Positions 30,049 to 33,583 of a DNA stretch of 33,583 bases are shown here, one piece after another. The position numbers and the translations under genes are program-made. Source of the DNA: an uncultured Sphingomonadales bacterium. GTDB taxonomy: Bacteria; Pseudomonadota; Alphaproteobacteria; Sphingomonadales; Sphingomonadaceae. The stretch spans positions 1 through 33,583 of the forward strand of contig CALCBC010000096.1 of the NCBI GenBank assembly GCA_937898525.1, read 5' to 3'. Position 1 is the stretch's first letter. The number at the start of each line of letters is the position of its first letter. Under the pieces are notes generated by a model that saw nothing but the letters and a program-made list of their open reading frames with translations, was not told the origin of the DNA and searched no databases.

Positions 30049-30273
30049 TCAGGGGCTCGCCGGCTCGTCGTCGTCGTCGGCCAGTTCAATGATGCCCCAG
30101 ATCACGAGGCCGAGGCCGATCGCGGCAAGAACCCAGGCCGTCGTGCCGACGAGCTGCTCCGAATCCTTGGTTGCGGCCGGCGCCCGGGGCGCAGGCTGCG
30201 GGGCCGCTTGAGCCGCCACCGGGCCGATAGCCAAGGCTATCGCCGAAAGTGCGGCAATCGAGTTCTTAAGCAT
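30049..30273 (-). CDS. Small exported membrane protein, function unknown
   Basis: 74 aa. A signal peptide-like start (MLKNSIAALSAIALAIGPVAAQA) is followed by a proline/alanine-rich stretch, one hydrophobic helix (TTAWVLAAIGLGLVIWGIIEL) and an acidic tail (ADDDDEPASP). A strong ribosome site (GAGGGGAAGGA) precedes the ATG at 30273; the frame is open farther upstream but lacks such a signal. Similar small proteins occur in sphingomonads, but I know no function. It stands alone between mfd and the EAL gene with its own terminator. Confidence 0.8.
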   Translation of the reverse strand: MLKNSIAALSAIALAIGPVAAQAAPQPAPRAPAATKDSEQLVGTTAWVLAAIGLGLVIWGIIELADDDDEPASP

Positions 30274-30377
30274 AATCCTTCCCCTCATGCTGCGTCGCAC
30301 AACAAGACTTTTCATGGGTTTGGATTGGTTGTCAACCCGAGATCCCCAAACCTGCCGCCCAATTTTAACTTTTCGTC

Positions 30378-31193
30378 CTAACCACGGCCCTCGCTCAGCT
30401 TGCGGAACGCGTGCGCTGCCATCGGCCTCCCTCCGAGGAACCCCTGCCACGCGAAGCACCCTTCGCGAGCGATGACCTCGCGGTGCGCTTCGCGCTCGAC
30501 CCCCTCGGCCACAACCTGCAAGCCCAGCGCACGGGCCATCGAGAGGATCCCGCGGAGGACCGCGAGATCGCGCGAGTCGCGGTCGATCCCTTCAATCATG
30601 CTCCGGTCGAGCTTGAGATAGTGGAGCGGCAACCGCTTGAGGTATCCGAAATTGCAGAACCCGGCTCCGAAATCGTCAAGCGCGACGCAGACGCCGAGGC
30701 GGCCGAGCGCCTCGAGGCGCTCGGCCGACCGGTCGAGGTCGGCCACCAGGGCCTGCTCGGTGATCTCGATCGTCAGCCGGTAGGGTACAAATCCCGCACG
30801 TCCGATCGCCGAGGCGACCCGTTCCACGAAATCGGGCTCAGCCAGGTCGGCCGCGGTCACGTTGAGCGAAAGGCGCAGGTTTCGCGGCCAGCCGCTCGCC
30901 TCCTCGAGTGCCAGGCGAGCGACATGCGACGAAAGCCGGCACGAGAGCCCGGAACGATCGGCGATCTCGAACAGCGCATCGCCGCCGACGAGGACCTGCT
31001 CGGGATGCCGCCAGCGCGCCAGGGCCTCGGCGCCGAGCAGCGCGCCGTCCGGGGCGGCGAACTGCGGCTGGAACAGGATCTCGATCTCGTCCCGCTCGAA
31101 AGCGGCAGCCAGCTGGACGGCCTCGGCAGATCGTGCGGCGGAACGCCGGTCACGGCTGCACCGCCGGTCCCTTCCATGAACGATCGCCTCCAT
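30378..31193 (-). CDS. Stand-alone EAL domain protein (cyclic-di-GMP phosphodiesterase)
   Basis: 271 aa. Expected to hydrolyse c-di-GMP to pGpG. The catalytic set looks complete: Glu56 in EAL, Asn111 (LNVT), Glu143 (IEITE), Asp173/Asp174 (DDFGAG), Lys194 (LKLD), Glu230/Glu233 (VAEGVE) and Gln250 (WQGFLGGRP). The first 25 or so residues are arginine-rich and no sensor, GGDEF or transmembrane segment is present, so it is probably cytoplasmic. AGGG lies a few nt before the ATG. It is divergent from nadK (90 bp gap). Whether it is regulated or constitutive cannot be told from sequence. Confidence 0.92.
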   Translation of the reverse strand: MEAIVHGRDRRCSRDRRSAARSAEAVQLAAAFERDEIEILFQPQFAAPDGALLGAEALARWRHPEQVLVGGDALFEIADRSGLSCRLSSHVARLALEEASGWPRNLRLSLNVTAADLAEPDFVERVASAIGRAGFVPYRLTIEITEQALVADLDRSAERLEALGRLGVCVALDDFGAGFCNFGYLKRLPLHYLKLDRSMIEGIDRDSRDLAVLRGILSMARALGLQVVAEGVEREAHREVIAREGCFAWQGFLGGRPMAAHAFRKLSEGRG

Positions 31194-31283
31194 GGCACCC
31201 TATTGGCCGATCCTCGCCCCGCCGTCGCCAGCAAATGACGGCCGCGTTGCAATTCGGGACGGGGCTCCATAGGACCACGGTCG

Positions 31284-32075
31284 ATGACCGCCCAGGGCAA
31301 GGACCTTCAGAAGCTGGCGCTGCTCGCCTCGCCGACGGAGCGGGCGCAGGAAGCGGCCGACGCGCTGGCCGGCTGCGCCGTCTGGGTGCCACTCGAAGAG
31401 GCCGACGCCGCCGTCGTGCTGGGTGGCGACGGGTTCATGCTCGAGACCATGCACCGGATGATCGATCTCGACCTCCTGCGCCCGGTCTACGGGCTCAATC
31501 TCGGCACGGTCGGGTTCCTGATGAACCGCTACCAGAAGAACTGCCGCGTGCTCGAGCGCGTGGCCAAGGCGCGCGGGATCGCGGTCTCGCCGCTGAGGAT
31601 GGAAGCCGTCACGCAATCTGGCGAGACCGAAAGCTTCTATGCGATCAACGAAGTCTCCCTGCTGCGCGAAACGCGCCAGACCGCCAAGATCGAGATCAGC
31701 GTCAACGAGCGCGTGCGCATTCCGGAGCTCGCCGGCGACGGCGTGCTGCTGTCGACCCCCGTGGGATCGACCGCCTACAACTACTCGGCCAACGGTCCGA
31801 TCCTGCCGCTCGATTCACAGACGCTGGCGCTGACCCCGATCAGCCCGTTTCGCCCCCGGCGCTGGCGCGGCGCAATCCTGCCCGACCGCAGCCGGGTCAC
31901 CTTCCGGGTGCTCGAACCCGCCAAGCGGCCGGTCGCCGCGGTGGCCGACCAGAAGGAGCTGCGCGACGTGGCTGAAGTGCGCCTGCAGGTCGACCGCGAC
32001 CGCGCGCTGACGCTGCTGTTCGACCCCGGGCACGCGCTCGACGACCGGATCGTCGCAGAACAGTTCGCCTACTGA
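31284..32075 (+). CDS. nadK: NAD kinase
   Basis: 263 aa. Phosphorylates NAD to NADP. The GGDG motif is at 47-50, the conserved Asn-Glu pair at 122-123 (AINEVSLLR), and the glycine-rich DGVLLSTPVGSTAYNYSANG segment follows near 155. AGGA lies about 9 nt before the ATG at 31284. Length is usual for the short bacterial form. It precedes the tRNA-Asn gene on the same strand, which has its own promoter. Confidence 0.95.
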   Translation: MTAQGKDLQKLALLASPTERAQEAADALAGCAVWVPLEEADAAVVLGGDGFMLETMHRMIDLDLLRPVYGLNLGTVGFLMNRYQKNCRVLERVAKARGIAVSPLRMEAVTQSGETESFYAINEVSLLRETRQTAKIEISVNERVRIPELAGDGVLLSTPVGSTAYNYSANGPILPLDSQTLALTPISPFRPRRWRGAILPDRSRVTFRVLEPAKRPVAAVADQKELRDVAEVRLQVDRDRALTLLFDPGHALDDRIVAEQFAY

Positions 32076-32096
32076 GCCGGCACCGCGATCAGAGGG

Positions 32097-32125
32097 TTGT
32101 CAAAACCCGAGCTCGCCCATATAGG
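32097..32125 (+). promoter_or_regulatory. Predicted promoter of tRNA-Asn
   Basis: TTGTCA (32097-32102, 5/6 match to -35) and TATAGG (32120-32125, 4/6 match to -10) with exactly 17 bp between. Transcription would begin about 18 nt before the mature tRNA 5' end at 32150. Confidence 0.6.
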
Positions 32126-32149
32126 CGCACCCCTGCCCTGTTGGGCTGC

Positions 32150-32224
32150 TCCCCGATAGCTCAGCGGTAGAGCATTCGACTGTTAATCGAATGGCCGTAG
32201 GTTCGAATCCTACTCGGGGAGCCA
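32150..32224 (+). tRNA. tRNA-Asn (anticodon GTT)
   Basis: Full cloverleaf: acceptor TCCCCGA pairs with TCGGGGA, the D-arm GCTC/GAGC, anticodon stem TTCGA/TCGAA with loop CTGTTAA (GTT at 32182-32184), and T-arm GTAGG-TTCGAAT-CCTAC. The discriminator is G and CCA is encoded (32222-32224). An integrase gene starts 162 bp downstream, so the 3' half probably serves as its attachment site. Confidence 0.97.
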
Positions 32225-32375
32225 TTTCCGCGTGCGCGGACATCCACCCACATCCACAAAACACCCGCTAGCCCGCAGAGAACCTAGGTTTTCTGTCCAC
32301 GCTCGTTCATCGCCATTTGCGCTTGTTCAGCGCACGAGTGTGGGATAATCCGTTGGAACCGTAAAACAGCGAAAA

Positions 32376-32385
32376 GTTCGAATCC
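32376..32385 (+). repeat. Copy of the tRNA T-loop sequence before the integrase start
   Basis: GTTCGAATCC is identical to 32201-32210 in the tRNA-Asn T-arm and stands immediately before the integrase start. The match does not extend further on either side. It may be chance or a remnant of an attachment-site duplication. Confidence 0.35.
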
Positions 32386-32386
32386 C

Positions 32387-33556
32387 ATGGGCAAGCTGAC
32401 CGCGGCGAGAGTGAGGCAGGTGATCGAGTCGCCGGGGCGCTACTCCGATGGCAACGGGCTGCTCCTGTTCGTGCGTGCCCCGGGGCAGGCTTCCTGGGTC
32501 GGCCGCTTCCAGCACAACGGAAAGCGTCGCGACTATGGGCTCGGCTCGGCGAAGCTCTACTCCCTCGCCGAAGCACGCCAGCGCGCCTACGACGTCCGCC
32601 GCGCCCTCGCCGACGGACGCGATCCTCGAACCCTGTGGGAGCCGCCGGCGCCCTTGTTGAGGCCGTTCAAGGAGGCCGCCCTGGCCTTCCTTGATGCCAA
32701 GAGCGACGACGCGGCGATTTCCGAGAAGAAGCGCAAGCAGCAGGAAGCCCAGCTCCGGGCCTATGCCTTCCCCGCGCTCGGTAAGCTGCAAGTGCAGTCG
32801 ATCGACGCCGACCGCATCGCCGCGTGCCTGCGCCCGATCTGGCAGACCAAGCCCGAGACCGCGCGCAAGGTCCGCAGCCTGATCATCCGAACCCTGCGCT
32901 ACGCGCGGCCCGACGGTGCGCTGTTCGTCGGCACGCTTGGGCCTGCGATCGCGGACCGCCTGCCCGCGCAGCCGCGCCGCACGAACTTCGACGCCCTGCC
33001 CTACAAGGAGCTGCCGGCGCTGATGCGCAAGCTGGCGGCCAAGGGCGGCATGGGCGCGCTCGCACTGCGGGCAACGATCCTGTGCGCCAGCCGGAGCGGC
33101 GAGATCCGCGGCGCCCGGTGGGAGGAAGTCGACCTCGACAAGGCAGTGTGGACGATTCCTGCCGAGCGCATGAAGGCCGGCAAGGCGCACCGCGTGCCCC
33201 TTTCCCCGCAAGCGCTCGCGCTGTTCAAGGAAGCCCGCGCGATCCGTCGCGCCGGAACGGACCTGGTATTCCCCAACGGCAACGGCGGAAAGCTGTCCGA
33301 CATGACGCTGACCAAGGTGCTGCGCGACATGGGGCTGGCGTGGACCGTGCACGGGTTCCGCTCGACCTTTCGGGACTGGGCGGCCGAGCAGACCGAGTTT
33401 CCCGGGGAGGTCGCCGAGGCCGCCCTCGCCCATACCGTGTCCAACGCGGTCGAGGCGGCGTACCGGCGAACCGATTTCTTCGACAAGCGCCGGGAACTCA
33501 TGCAGGCGTGGGGTCGCTTCGCCATGGACGAAGAGCGTAGCGGACAGGCCGAATGA
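32387..33556 (+). CDS. Tyrosine recombinase, P4-type integrase of a genomic island
   Basis: 389 aa. Catalyses site-specific integration and excision. An N-terminal arm-binding domain (DUF4102 type; SDGNGLLLFVRAPGQASWVGRF) and a core-binding domain precede the catalytic domain. All active residues are visible: Arg236 (SRSGEIRG), Lys in MKAGKAHRVPLS (about 263-266), His322 and Arg325 (VHGFRSTFRDW), His349 (LAHTVSNAVEAAYRR) and Tyr359. No strong ribosome site precedes the ATG at 32387; GCGAAAAG is the nearest purine-rich stretch. Placed just after tRNA-Asn and transcribed away from it, it looks intact and likely heads an island extending past the window. Base composition resembles the host, suggesting old residence or a related donor. 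Confidence 0.94.
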   Translation: MGKLTAARVRQVIESPGRYSDGNGLLLFVRAPGQASWVGRFQHNGKRRDYGLGSAKLYSLAEARQRAYDVRRALADGRDPRTLWEPPAPLLRPFKEAALAFLDAKSDDAAISEKKRKQQEAQLRAYAFPALGKLQVQSIDADRIAACLRPIWQTKPETARKVRSLIIRTLRYARPDGALFVGTLGPAIADRLPAQPRRTNFDALPYKELPALMRKLAAKGGMGALALRATILCASRSGEIRGARWEEVDLDKAVWTIPAERMKAGKAHRVPLSPQALALFKEARAIRRAGTDLVFPNGNGGKLSDMTLTKVLRDMGLAWTVHGFRSTFRDWAAEQTEFPGEVAEAALAHTVSNAVEAAYRRTDFFDKRRELMQAWGRFAMDEERSGQAE

Positions 33557-33583
33557 GGCCGCTTGCGATAGACGACCACACGG

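Overview
The window is high-GC, densely packed bacterial chromosome. It most likely comes from an alphaproteobacterium of the Sphingomonadales (Erythrobacteraceae/Sphingomonadaceae type). The reasons are overall protein style, the alphaproteobacterial LexA operator pattern GTTC-N7-GTTC, a DivK-like regulator, the lolC-lolD arrangement near dnaE, and recG/sdhE/mfd lying together. Assignment rests on recognising protein families by eye; no database search was made.

Left block (1-7400): a minus-strand operon encodes a radical SAM DNA-modification/repair protein, a DUF4130-UdgX uracil-DNA glycosylase and the error-prone polymerase DnaE2 (3' end cut by the window edge). It is divergent from a PA0069-type radical SAM gene. 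A perfect GTTC-N7-GTTC operator sits in the divergent gap, so the block is probably SOS-controlled. dnaE2 carries a 211-bp nested-palindrome repeat that stays open in frame and adds about 70 residues.

Middle block (7400-21000): an OmpA-family porin with a 27-proline linker and a strong terminator; a 66-aa membrane protein; the replicative polymerase DnaE1; a Yip1-family membrane protein; lolC-lolD; a cyanide-insensitive bd-type quinol oxidase operon (cioA-cioB plus a 38-aa DUF2474 subunit starting with TTG); a phosphate operon in which a Nudix domain is fused to a DUF47/PhoU-like domain next to a PiT transporter; and a single-domain DivK-like response regulator.

Right block (21000-33583): a membrane/spermidine-synthase-like fusion, recG, a hemerythrin protein, sdhE, mfd, a small membrane protein, a stand-alone EAL phosphodiesterase, nadK, and tRNA-Asn(GTT) followed by a P4-type tyrosine integrase. 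The tRNA 3' end probably marks the left edge of an integrated island extending beyond the window.

DNA replication and repair dominate (DnaE1, DnaE2, UdgX, two radical SAM proteins, RecG, Mfd), with respiration, lipoprotein export and phosphate handling between. Nothing CRISPR-like or transposase-like was seen. The points most worth following up are the stop-free palindromic insertion in dnaE2, the LexA-controlled rSAM-UdgX-DnaE2 operon, and the Nudix-DUF47 fusion with an internal start.
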